NCBI GenBank assembly: GCA_945889625.1
Contig: CAMDCE010000017.1
Location: 20,266 to 84,265, forward strand
Origin: Asaia bogorensis
GTDB lineage: Bacteria > Pseudomonadota > Alphaproteobacteria > Reyranellales > Reyranellaceae
DNA length: 64,000 nucleotides
Direction: 5' to 3'
Under the pieces are notes generated by a model that saw only the letters and a program-made list of their open reading frames with translations, did no database searches and was not told the origin of the DNA. Numbering within the stretch: the stretch's first letter is position 1; each line of letters begins with the position of its first letter. Of this stretch, positions 8,358 through 15,320 are shown piece by piece. The position numbers and the translations under genes were made by a program.

Positions 8358-9326
8358 ATGAAGCTTGTCGCGCGCATCTCTCTTGGCCTGCTCGGCGTCC
8401 TGCTGGCGGCGCCGGCCTGGGCGCAGGCCTATCCCACCAAGCCGATCCGCATCGTGGCGCCGTTCCCGCCGGGCGGCGTCGCCGACCTGCTGGCCCGCGG
8501 CCTGCAGGCCGACCTGCAGGCGGCGCTGGGCCAGCAGATCATCATCGACAACAAGCCCGGCGCCGGCGGCAATCTCGGCGCCGAGATCGTCGCCAAAGCC
8601 GAGCCCGACGGCTACACGCTGCTGCTCGCCTCGGCCGGCATCCTGACCATCAACGAGTTCCTCTACGCCAAGATGCCGTTCGACCCGGCCAAGGCGTTCG
8701 CGCCCATCACCGTCGTGGGCGACATGCCGAACATCGTCGTGGTGCATCCCAAGACCGGCGTGACGACGCTGAAAGGACTGATCGACAAGGCCAAGGCGGA
8801 GCCGGGCAAGCTGAACTTCGGCTCGGCCGGCAACGGCACGACGACCCATCTCGCCATGGAGCTGCTGCAGACCGCGGCGGGCATCAAGCTCGCACACGTG
8901 CCTTACAAGGGGGCAGCACCGGCGGTGCAGGACCTGGTGGCGGGCCAGATCGACGGGCTGGTCGACAATCCGCCGCTGGTCCTCGGCCACATCAGGAGCG
9001 GCGCAATCCGCGCCTTGGCGCTCGCCTCGGCGCAGCGCATGTCGATCCTGCCCGACGTGCCGACGGCGGCCGAGGCCGGCCTGCCGGGCTTCGAGGCGTC
9101 GTCGTGGTTCGCGCTGATCGCGCCGGCGGGAACGCCCAAGGAGGTGCTGGCCAGGCTCAACACCGTGACGGTCAAGATCCTGCGCGATCCCAAGATGGTC
9201 GAGACCTTCGCCGGCCGCGGCGTGCGGCTGGTCGGCAATTCCATCGAGGACTTCACGGCGTTCATCCCCAAGGAGCGCGCCCGCTGGGGCGCGATCGTGA
9301 AGGCGTCGGGCGTGAAGCTGGAATGA
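8358..9326 (+). CDS. Tripartite tricarboxylate transporter substrate-binding protein (Bug family)
   Basis: Periplasmic solute receptor, 322 aa, with a signal peptide cleaved about APAWAQ-AY. The diagnostic Bug sequence follows at once: YPTKPIRIVAPFPPGG, then GAGGNLGAEIVAKAEPDGYT, and VPYKGAAPAVQDL for ligand binding. Bug proteins capture carboxylates, amino acids or aromatic acids for TctAB transporters. No tctA or tctB gene is nearby, so it is an orphan receptor, as is common in such genomes. The stop overlaps the next start (ATGA), which ties it to the LigA/LigB ring-cleavage pair and hints at an aromatic-acid ligand. A GGGAGGAA Shine-Dalgarno supports the start. Confidence 0.92.
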   Translation: MKLVARISLGLLGVLLAAPAWAQAYPTKPIRIVAPFPPGGVADLLARGLQADLQAALGQQIIIDNKPGAGGNLGAEIVAKAEPDGYTLLLASAGILTINEFLYAKMPFDPAKAFAPITVVGDMPNIVVVHPKTGVTTLKGLIDKAKAEPGKLNFGSAGNGTTTHLAMELLQTAAGIKLAHVPYKGAAPAVQDLVAGQIDGLVDNPPLVLGHIRSGAIRALALASAQRMSILPDVPTAAEAGLPGFEASSWFALIAPAGTPKEVLARLNTVTVKILRDPKMVETFAGRGVRLVGNSIEDFTAFIPKERARWGAIVKASGVKLE

Positions 9327-9676
9327 GCCTCTACCAGGTCCAGAAGCTGATCTATCAGCTCAACCGCGATCCGCGGACGCGCGAGCGCTACGCGGCCGAG
9401 CGCGACGCGGTGCTGGCGGAGTACGAACTGACGGACGAAGAGAAACGGGCACTGGTCGAGCCCGACATCGGCCTGCTCTACGTGCTGGGCGTGAATGGCC
9501 AGCTCCTGATGCACTTCGCCGCCCTGCACAAGATCGAGTGGCCGGACTATCTCGAGCGCATGCGCCAGGGGCTGAAGCAGCATGGCCGGGTGCGCGAGGG
9601 CGTCTATGCCTCGACTGGCTACGAGGGCGTCGAGGCGCACGACGCGCGATTGAAGAGCGAACGGGAGACACGCTGA
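9323..9676 (+). CDS. LigA-family small subunit of an extradiol ring-cleavage dioxygenase
   Basis: A 117-aa helical protein matching the LigA domain (alpha subunit of protocatechuate 4,5-dioxygenase): LNRDPRTRERYAAERDAV, then YELTDEEKRALVEPDIG and LYVLGVNGQLLMHFA. In LigAB the small subunit covers the active site of the catalytic LigB subunit, which is encoded directly downstream. The start overlaps the Bug gene by 4 bases (ATGA) and the stop overlaps the ligB-like start by one base (TGATG), so all three are translationally coupled. The ring substrate could be protocatechuate, gallate or another catechol. Confidence 0.85.
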   Translation: MSLYQVQKLIYQLNRDPRTRERYAAERDAVLAEYELTDEEKRALVEPDIGLLYVLGVNGQLLMHFAALHKIEWPDYLERMRQGLKQHGRVREGVYASTGYEGVEAHDARLKSERETR

Positions 9677-10500
9677 TGCCCCTGGTCTATTGCGGCGCCT
9701 GCAGCCATGCCCCCGGCATCACCGCCCGCGCCGAGCGTGCTGACACCCAGACGCGCCAGGCCGTGCACAAGGCGCTGTTCAAGATGGGCGACGACATCCG
9801 CGCCACCAGGCCCGACGCGCTGATCGTGGTGGCGGCCGAACACTTCGCCAATTTCTTCATGAACAACATGCCGGCCTTTGCCATCGGCATGGCCGATTCC
9901 TACGAGGGCCCGATCGAGGACGAGGCGTTTCTCAAGATCAAGCGCACCACGGCGCCGGGCAACAAGATGCTGTCGAGGAAGCTGATCGAAGGCGTGATGC
10001 AGACGGTCGACGTGGCCTATGCCGAGGAATGGAAGTTCGACCACGGCATATCGGTGCCGCTCAATTTCCTGACGCCCGGCTACGACCTGCCGATCGTGCC
10101 GGCCAACATCAACTGCCAGGGCCCGCCACTCACGCCGCTCAAGCGCGCCTGGGCGTTCGGCGAGGCGCTGCGCCGTGCAGCCGACTCGGTGCCCGAGCGC
10201 GTGGCGCTGGTCGCGACCGGCGGCATCTCGCATTGGCCGGCGACGCCCGATTCAGGAAAGATCAACGAGAAGTGGGACCAGGAATTCCTGCGGCGGTGGG
10301 CCGCCAACGACCGCGAGGCGCTGCTGTCCTACAGCGACGCCGAGATCTATCGCGAGGGCGGCCAGGGCGGTTTCGAGATCAGGACGTTCATCGCGGCCGC
10401 CGCGGCCGCACAAGGTGCCAAGGGCGCGATCGAGTTCTGCGAGCCGATCCCGATCTTCGCCGTGAGCTGCACGATTGCGCGGATGGCGGTGGCGGCCTGA
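9676..10500 (+). CDS. LigB-type class III extradiol dioxygenase, catalytic subunit
   Basis: Catalytic subunit of a class III extradiol ring-opening dioxygenase, 274 aa. It opens with a CSHAPG segment containing His11 (first iron ligand), and VAAEHFANFF near residue 55 holds a second His. GISHWPATP around 190 matches the LigB active-site region. The enzyme would cleave a catecholic ring next to a hydroxyl using Fe(II) and O2. No hydratase, aldolase or semialdehyde dehydrogenase of a complete 4,5-cleavage pathway follows; the plus-strand run ends here with palindromes. Protocatechuate is the textbook substrate but is not proven by the sequence. Confidence 0.87.
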   Translation: MPLVYCGACSHAPGITARAERADTQTRQAVHKALFKMGDDIRATRPDALIVVAAEHFANFFMNNMPAFAIGMADSYEGPIEDEAFLKIKRTTAPGNKMLSRKLIEGVMQTVDVAYAEEWKFDHGISVPLNFLTPGYDLPIVPANINCQGPPLTPLKRAWAFGEALRRAADSVPERVALVATGGISHWPATPDSGKINEKWDQEFLRRWAANDREALLSYSDAEIYREGGQGGFEIRTFIAAAAAAQGAKGAIEFCEPIPIFAVSCTIARMAVAA

Positions 10501-10508
10501 CCCCCTCC

Positions 10509-10598
10509 GCCCTCATATGATGAGGGCACCTCCCCCGAAGACGGGGGAGGCAAGTCTTTTCCTTCCCCCGTCTGCGGGGGAAGGTGGCGCGTAGCGCC
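10509..10598. repeat. Cluster of four short palindromes between convergent genes
   Basis: Four adjacent hairpins fill the gap between the ligB-like gene and the convergent oxygenase: GCCCTCAT-ATG-ATGAGGGC (10509-10527), CCTCCCCCG-AAGA-CGGGGGAGG (10529-10550), CCTTCCCCCG-TCTG-CGGGGGAAGG (10561-10584) and GGCGC-GTA-GCGCC (10586-10598). The two C/G-run hairpins resemble each other and look like a dispersed extragenic palindromic (REP-like) element. They may also end transcription from both sides. Confidence 0.7.
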
Positions 10599-10616
10599 GG
10601 AAGGGGGAGAGCGCGA

Positions 10617-11357
10617 TTAGCCCTTCTTCCTGAACGTCACCACCAGCACGTCGCGATAGTCGGGCTGCGCCGGGTTTTCCGGTTCGACCGGCGTCACGCC
10701 GTGGAAACAGCGTGCATCGTCGACCAGCGCCGCATCCAGCGGATCGGTGAGCGTGAAGCTGCCGAGAGTGCGCTTGTCGAGGTCGTGGATGGTCGTGGTG
10801 CCGCTCCTGATGTTGCGGCGGTCGACCAGCAGCACCAGCACATAGTCGACGCCGTCGCGATGCAGGCCCTCGGGCGTCGGCTTGCCCTGTTCGCCCTGCC
10901 GGGCCTCGATGCGGAACTGGTGGGCCTCGATGTGCCAGGCGTCCGTCTCAGGTGCCAGGCGGCCGAACAGCGAGCGGCAATAGTCCAGGATGGTCTGCAG
11001 GCTGGCGCCGTCGCTGATCTCGGGCTTGATCGGCTCGAACCAGCGCTCGATGCCGCCGTTCAGCGTGTTGTAGTCGAGGCCCTGGTAATGCGGTTGGTGG
11101 GGCCCACGGACGACTGCGCCCCGGCGCCCCGCGGCATAGACCGCGAAGCGGCGGCGGCGGTAGCGGCCGCCGTCGGCCATGTAGGTGTCGGTGTGCAGAT
11201 CGTTCCAGCTTGCGGCAAACTCCGGCCAGTCGGCCAGCGTGCCGAAGCGGCCCAGCGCCGTGCGCATGTCCGAGGCTTCGACGAAGGCATATCCCGCGCG
11301 GGCAATCGCGTTGCGGATGCCCGTGGCGTTCTGCAGGCCGGTTCCGATCTCGCTCAT
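10617..11357 (-). CDS. 2OG-Fe dioxygenase family protein (PF10014-like)
   Basis: A 246-aa protein with the jelly-roll ligands of the 2OG-Fe dioxygenase family that includes bacterial L-isoleucine hydroxylases: His166-x-Asp168 in GLHRDGVDYV, His219 in FHGVTP and Arg235 in PDYRDVLVVTF as the probable 2-oxoglutarate anchor. ALVDDARCFHGVTPV near the C-terminus is typical. It is unrelated in detail to the IPNS-like oxygenases at 1-194 and 4520-5581. The start at 11357 lies 70 bp from the divergent hydrolase gene. Hydroxylation of a free amino acid is the family expectation, not a demonstrated activity. Confidence 0.82.
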   Translation of the reverse strand: MSEIGTGLQNATGIRNAIARAGYAFVEASDMRTALGRFGTLADWPEFAASWNDLHTDTYMADGGRYRRRRFAVYAAGRRGAVVRGPHQPHYQGLDYNTLNGGIERWFEPIKPEISDGASLQTILDYCRSLFGRLAPETDAWHIEAHQFRIEARQGEQGKPTPEGLHRDGVDYVLVLLVDRRNIRSGTTTIHDLDKRTLGSFTLTDPLDAALVDDARCFHGVTPVEPENPAQPDYRDVLVVTFRKKG

Positions 11358-11427
11358 GGACGAAGCCTATCATTTGCGCAGCCGGCCGCCACATGAGCTA
11401 AAGTCGGATCCGACCCGGAGAAAACCA

Positions 11428-12312
11428 ATGCCATTCGCCAAGACCGACGACGGAGTGAAGCTCCATTACGAGGAAACCGGCAGCGGCTCGCCGGTCGTGT
11501 TCGTGCACGAATTCGCCGCCGACCACCGCTCGTGGGAAATGCAGATGCGCCATTTCGGCCAGCGCTACCGCTGCGTCACCTTCGGTGCGCGCGGCTATCC
11601 GCCGTCGGATGTGCCGGAAAGGCCGGCGAGCTATTCGCAGAGCCGCGCCACCGACGACATCCTGGCGGTGATGACGCACCTCAAGATCGACAAGGCGCAC
11701 ATCGTGGGCCTGTCGATGGGCGGCTTCGCGACGCTGCACTTCGGCCTGCGCCATCCCGGACACGCGTTGTCTCTGGTCGTGGCCGGCGTCGGCTACGGCG
11801 CGGAGAAGGACCAGCAGGCGAGGTTCCGCTCCGAGGTCGAGGTGGTGGCGAAGTCGCTGCTGGGTGAGGGCATGACTGCCTTCGCCGAGAAATATGCCTA
11901 TGGGCCGACGCGCGTGCAGTTCGAGAACAAGGACCCGCGCGGCTTTGCCCAGTTCAAGAAGGAACTCGGCGAGCATTCCGCGCTCGGCTCGGCCAACACG
12001 CAGATCGGCGTGCAGGGCCAGCGTCCGTCGATCTACGACCTGGTTGAGGGCATGCGGGCAATGATCGTGCCGACGCTGATCCTGACCGGCGACGAGGATT
12101 GGCCGTGCCTCGCGCCCTCGGTGCTGATGAAGCGCGAGATCCCGTCGGCGGCGCTGGCGGTGATGCCCAACTGTGGCCACACCATCAATCTCGAGGATCC
12201 CGACATGTTCAACCGCATCGTCGGTGACTTCATCGTTCAGGTCGAAGCCGGCCGCTGGCCCAAGCGCGACCCGCGCGCCACGAGCAGCTCGATCACGGGG
12301 ATGAAGAGCTAG
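11428..12312 (+). CDS. Alpha/beta hydrolase
   Basis: Alpha/beta hydrolase, 294 aa, with nucleophile Ser96 in GLSMGG, an acid residue around Asp222/Asp224 (TGDEDWPC) and His251 in NCGHTINLEDP. HEFAADHRSW replaces the common HG motif in the oxyanion loop. It is a stand-alone plus-strand gene; the ATG at 11428 follows CCGGAG. It resembles haloperoxidase/3-oxoadipate lactonase-like esterases. The C-terminal 25 residues after FIVQVEAGRW are polar and probably disordered. Substrate unknown. Confidence 0.85.
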   Translation: MPFAKTDDGVKLHYEETGSGSPVVFVHEFAADHRSWEMQMRHFGQRYRCVTFGARGYPPSDVPERPASYSQSRATDDILAVMTHLKIDKAHIVGLSMGGFATLHFGLRHPGHALSLVVAGVGYGAEKDQQARFRSEVEVVAKSLLGEGMTAFAEKYAYGPTRVQFENKDPRGFAQFKKELGEHSALGSANTQIGVQGQRPSIYDLVEGMRAMIVPTLILTGDEDWPCLAPSVLMKREIPSAALAVMPNCGHTINLEDPDMFNRIVGDFIVQVEAGRWPKRDPRATSSSITGMKS

Positions 12313-12337
12313 CCGGACTCGTAGAGCGCTTTTCGCC

Positions 12338-12366
12338 TTGACATTTGATGTTAAATCCGCAATATT
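12338..12366 (+). promoter_or_regulatory. Sigma-70-like promoter without an assigned gene
   Basis: TTGACA at 12338-12343 and AATATT at 12361-12366 are separated by 17 bp, in a locally AT-rich stretch. The spacer contains ACAT-TTG-ATGT (12341-12351), a possible operator. No plus-strand gene lies downstream; the next gene is on the other strand. See findings. Confidence 0.4.
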
Positions 12367-12446
12367 CTCTGCGGGGACCCGGCTCGAATCCGAAAGCGCT
12401 GCGCCTCGGGAGACGCCGCCACTAGATGTTGCGATCGGGAGAGCAG

Positions 12447-12477
12447 CTGCTGTTTTTTCGTGTTTGTTTAACAGCAG
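12447..12477. repeat. Inverted repeat just past the SDR stop codon
   Basis: CTGCTGTT and AACAGCAG form an 8-bp inverted repeat around a T-rich 15-base spacer, 3 bases beyond the stop of the minus-strand SDR. It may act as a 3' stem-loop for that gene or end a plus-strand transcript from the promoter at 12338. Confidence 0.4.
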
Positions 12478-12479
12478 GC

Positions 12480-13253
12480 CTATGCCGTCAGGCCACCGTC
12501 ACAAACGAATTCCGAACCGGTCGAGAAGGTCGATTCGTCCGACAGCAGGAAGAGAATCATGTTGGCGACTTCGTCGGCGCGACCGAGTCGACCGATCGGG
12601 TGCAGCTCCTCGAGATATTGCCGGCCGGTCATGTTGTCGATCGGCTGGGCAAGGCGCGGCGCGATCATCGGCGTGTCGATATAGCCGGGATGCACTGAGT
12701 TGCAGCGGATGTTGTACTTCATCTGAGCACAATGCAGCGCCACGTTCTTGGTCAAGGTCCGCACCGCGCCCTTGCTGGCGCAATAGGCCATGGCGTAGGC
12801 GGCCCCGCGCAGCCCGAGCACCGAGGAGATGTTGACGATCGAGCCGCCGCCACTCGTTCCGCTCGTGTGCGCTTTCATCGCCGCGATGCCCGCCTTGCAG
12901 CCGAGGAAGGTGCCCAGCGAGTTGATGTCGTTGACCCGGCGGTATTCCTCGAGCGTGCAGCTTTCGATGTCGTTGCGCACGCCGACGCCCGCGGCGTTCA
13001 ACAACCCATGCAGGCCGCCGAACCTCGCCACCGTGTCGGCGACGGCCTTTTGCCAAGCCGCCTCGTCGGTGACGTCGAGCGGCACGAAATGCGCCGCCGG
13101 GCCGAGCTCCGCCGCCAGCGCGCGGCCCTTGGCCTCGTCGCGGTCGCCGAGAACGGCCTTGCCGCCCTCGCGCACGACCAGTCGGGCGGTGGCGGCGCCG
13201 ATGCCCGACGCGCCGCCGCTCAGCAGCACGACCTTGTTCTCAAGGCGCGGCAA
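12480..13253 (-). CDS. Short-chain dehydrogenase/reductase
   Basis: Classical SDR, 257 aa: cofactor motif SGGASGIG (12-19), NAAG at about 86-89, catalytic Ser143/Ser144 in NISSVLG, Tyr157 and Lys161 in YCASKGA. The start is TTG at 13253, supported by an AGGAGG Shine-Dalgarno 7 bases away, both inside the 3' end of the upstream SDR gene (14-base overlap). It is clearly paralogous to that gene: both share IVNISSV, ASKGAVR and IRCNSVHPG. SDRs of this set resemble cyclopentanol or 3-alpha/20-beta-hydroxysteroid dehydrogenases. Confidence 0.87.
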   Translation of the reverse strand: MPRLENKVVLLSGGASGIGAATARLVVREGGKAVLGDRDEAKGRALAAELGPAAHFVPLDVTDEAAWQKAVADTVARFGGLHGLLNAAGVGVRNDIESCTLEEYRRVNDINSLGTFLGCKAGIAAMKAHTSGTSGGGSIVNISSVLGLRGAAYAMAYCASKGAVRTLTKNVALHCAQMKYNIRCNSVHPGYIDTPMIAPRLAQPIDNMTGRQYLEELHPIGRLGRADEVANMILFLLSDESTFSTGSEFVCDGGLTA

Positions 13254-14025
13254 AGAGCGTCCTCCTCATCAGACCGGAGGTCAGCCCGCCGTCGGCCACG
13301 ATCTCGGCGCCGGTGACGAAGCTCGACCGATCCGAGGCCAGCCACAGCACGACCTCGCCGAGATCGTCCGGCTCGCCCATGCGGCCGATCGGATGGCGGG
13401 AGCCAATGAAGGCCTTGCCCTGTTCGTGGCCAACCGCCTGCCACAGCGGATTGAAGATCGCCGTGTCGACGCCGCCGGGATGCACTGAGTTGCAGCGGAT
13501 GCCGTATTTCTTCTCCGCGCAGTAGAGCGCCACGCTCTTGCTCAAGAGCCGAACCGCGCCCTTGCTGGCGGTATAGGCGGTAGGTCCCGCCGAGCCGATG
13601 AGCCCCGCAACCGAGGAGATGTTGACGATCGAGCCCTTGGAGGAAGGCTTGTTCGAGCTCGTCTTTTTCATGCCCTCGATGGCGTACTTGCAGCCCAGGA
13701 ACACGCCCTCGGAATTGATCGCCTGCACGCGCCGCCAGTTCTCGACGGTCGTGGTCTCGACCGTACCCGAACCGCCCGACACGCCGGCATTGTTCACCAT
13801 GATGTCGAGCCGGCCCTCGTGCGCCAGCACATCGGCCAGCAGCGCCTTCCACGAGTCCTCGGAGGCGACGTCGTGCTTGATGAACCGGCCGGCGCCGTCC
13901 CGGGCTTCCTGCAGGTCGGCCGCGATCACCAGCGCGCCGGCCCTGGCCAGCAGCTTGGCCGCGGCTGCGCCGATGCCCGACGCGCCGCCGGTGACGATCG
14001 CCACTTGTCCGGAAAGTTCGCTCAT
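13240..14025 (-). CDS. Short-chain dehydrogenase/reductase
   Basis: Classical SDR, 261 aa: TGGASGIG (12-19), NNAG at 78-81, catalytic Ser138, Tyr151 and Lys155 (TAYTASKGAV), then IRCNSVHPGGVDTAI. Upstream partner of the SDR at 12480-13253, with which it forms a two-gene tandem duplication. Its last 5 codons carry the Shine-Dalgarno and TTG start of the second copy. It lies downstream of the terminator of the liv operon and so probably has its own promoter in the short gap 14026-14040. Substrate is likely a secondary alcohol or hydroxyacyl compound. Confidence 0.87.
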   Translation of the reverse strand: MSELSGQVAIVTGGASGIGAAAAKLLARAGALVIAADLQEARDGAGRFIKHDVASEDSWKALLADVLAHEGRLDIMVNNAGVSGGSGTVETTTVENWRRVQAINSEGVFLGCKYAIEGMKKTSSNKPSSKGSIVNISSVAGLIGSAGPTAYTASKGAVRLLSKSVALYCAEKKYGIRCNSVHPGGVDTAIFNPLWQAVGHEQGKAFIGSRHPIGRMGEPDDLGEVVLWLASDRSSFVTGAEIVADGGLTSGLMRRTLFAAP

Positions 14026-14039
14026 CGACGGCTATTGGC

Positions 14040-14077
14040 CAAAGAAAAACCCCTCCGGCCCTTTTGGACCGGAGGGG
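14040..14077 (-). terminator. Rho-independent terminator of the liv operon
   Basis: On the minus strand, 14 bases after the livK stop, a 9-bp GC stem (CCCCTCCGG and CCGGAGGGG, at 14050-14058 and 14069-14077) with two further pairs and a small loop is followed by GTTTTTCTTT. This is a textbook intrinsic terminator. Confidence 0.85.
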
Positions 14078-14091
14078 CTTGGTGGCGCAAG

Positions 14092-15255
14092 CTAGAAGCC
14101 GAGCGGCTGAGTGACTCGCGTCCAGCGGCCGCCCTTCACCTCGGCCAGGAACGACGAGCTGGCGCCTTGGCGGATCTTCGGGCCGAAGGTGATCGGTGAA
14201 CCGTTGAAGATGTCCTGGTAGCCCTTGATCGCCTCGAGGCCGGTCACGAGGCTGTCGGTCGTGAGGTTGGGGCCGGCGTTCTTGACGCCGGTCAGGGCGA
14301 GGTCGGCGCCGACGTAGCCGTAGACCGCACCGATGTTGGGTTCGATGTTGTACTTCTTCTTGTAGGCCTCGACGAAGGCCTTGATCTTGGGTGAGGCGCT
14401 GTCGGCGTAGGGCATTTCCGTGAGTCCCATGGCGTAGAAGCCCTCCATGCCCGGCGCCTTGCCGACGACCAGGTCGTAGGATGCAGCCGAGCCAACGAAC
14501 TCGACGTTGCCCCAACCCATCTTGCGCGCCGTCACGTAGGGCACGATCGTATCGCGGACGATAGTGCCCATGGCGATCAGGTCGCAGCCCGCCGCCTTGA
14601 GCTTGGTGAGCGAAGCAGTGAAGTCCTGATCGGTCGGCTTGTTGCCCGCCGCCTCGACCAGCTTGACGCCCAGCTTCTTGGTCTGGATTTCCGCGCCGAC
14701 CAGGATTTCCTTGCCGAAATCGGTGTCCTGATACATCACGCAGACGTTCTTTTTGCCTTGGGTCTTGACGAAGTAGTCGATGGCCGAGCGGATCTGGTCG
14801 ACGTACGAGGCCGCGTTGTAGAACTTGAGCCGCTCGAACGGTTCGTACATCGAGCGCGCCGCCGACAGCGGGAACAGGTTCGCCACACCGGCGGCGAACT
14901 GGTCCTTGAAGCAGGCGTTGTTCATCGGCGTGCCGAGCGGGCCCACGAAGGCGAGCACGTTGTCGCGGTTGATCAGCTTGTTGCAGGCCTGCACCGCCTT
15001 CGGCACCTGGTAGCCCTGGTCCTCGACGATGACGCGCATCTTGCGGCCGTTGATGCCGCCGGCTTCGTTGGCCTCGTCGAAGCGCATCTTCACGGCGTTC
15101 GATGAAGACACTCCGTAAGTCGCAGCCACACCGGAAAGATCGGTGGGCATGCCGAATATGACCTCGTCCTTGGTGACGCCTCGCTGTTGTGCGGATGCCG
15201 CGCCGGCGATTGCCAGCGACGCGACGGCCGCTCCGATCAATACCCTATGAAGCAT
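14092..15255 (-). CDS. ABC transporter periplasmic branched-chain amino acid-binding protein (LivK-type)
   Basis: Periplasmic binding protein of the Peripla_BP_6 (LivJ/K) family, 387 aa. The start at 15255 gives a signal peptide ending GAASA-QQ after about 22 residues; an in-frame ATG 18 codons upstream is less likely because it would bury it. The mature protein begins with VTKDEVIFGMPTDLSG, then VSSSNAVKMRFDEANEAGG and AFVGPLGTPMN, the two lobes expected for the family. It is the last gene of the liv operon, followed by the terminator at 14040-14077. Such receptors also bind amides, aromatic acids or urea; the acyl-CoA synthetase neighbour makes an acid ligand plausible. Confidence 0.9.
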   Translation of the reverse strand: MLHRVLIGAAVASLAIAGAASAQQRGVTKDEVIFGMPTDLSGVAATYGVSSSNAVKMRFDEANEAGGINGRKMRVIVEDQGYQVPKAVQACNKLINRDNVLAFVGPLGTPMNNACFKDQFAAGVANLFPLSAARSMYEPFERLKFYNAASYVDQIRSAIDYFVKTQGKKNVCVMYQDTDFGKEILVGAEIQTKKLGVKLVEAAGNKPTDQDFTASLTKLKAAGCDLIAMGTIVRDTIVPYVTARKMGWGNVEFVGSAASYDLVVGKAPGMEGFYAMGLTEMPYADSASPKIKAFVEAYKKKYNIEPNIGAVYGYVGADLALTGVKNAGPNLTTDSLVTGLEAIKGYQDIFNGSPITFGPKIRQGASSSFLAEVKGGRWTRVTQPLGF

Positions 15256-15320
15256 TATGGCCTCCCTCTTTTTGACGTTCCTCCACGACACAGTATAGCC
15301 CGGCGTCAAAGGTCACGCAC

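Noticed and set aside
9323..10500. A complete protocatechuate 4,5-cleavage pathway
   Set aside because: Only LigA/LigB homologues are present; no ligC, ligI, ligJ or ligK-like gene is in the window.
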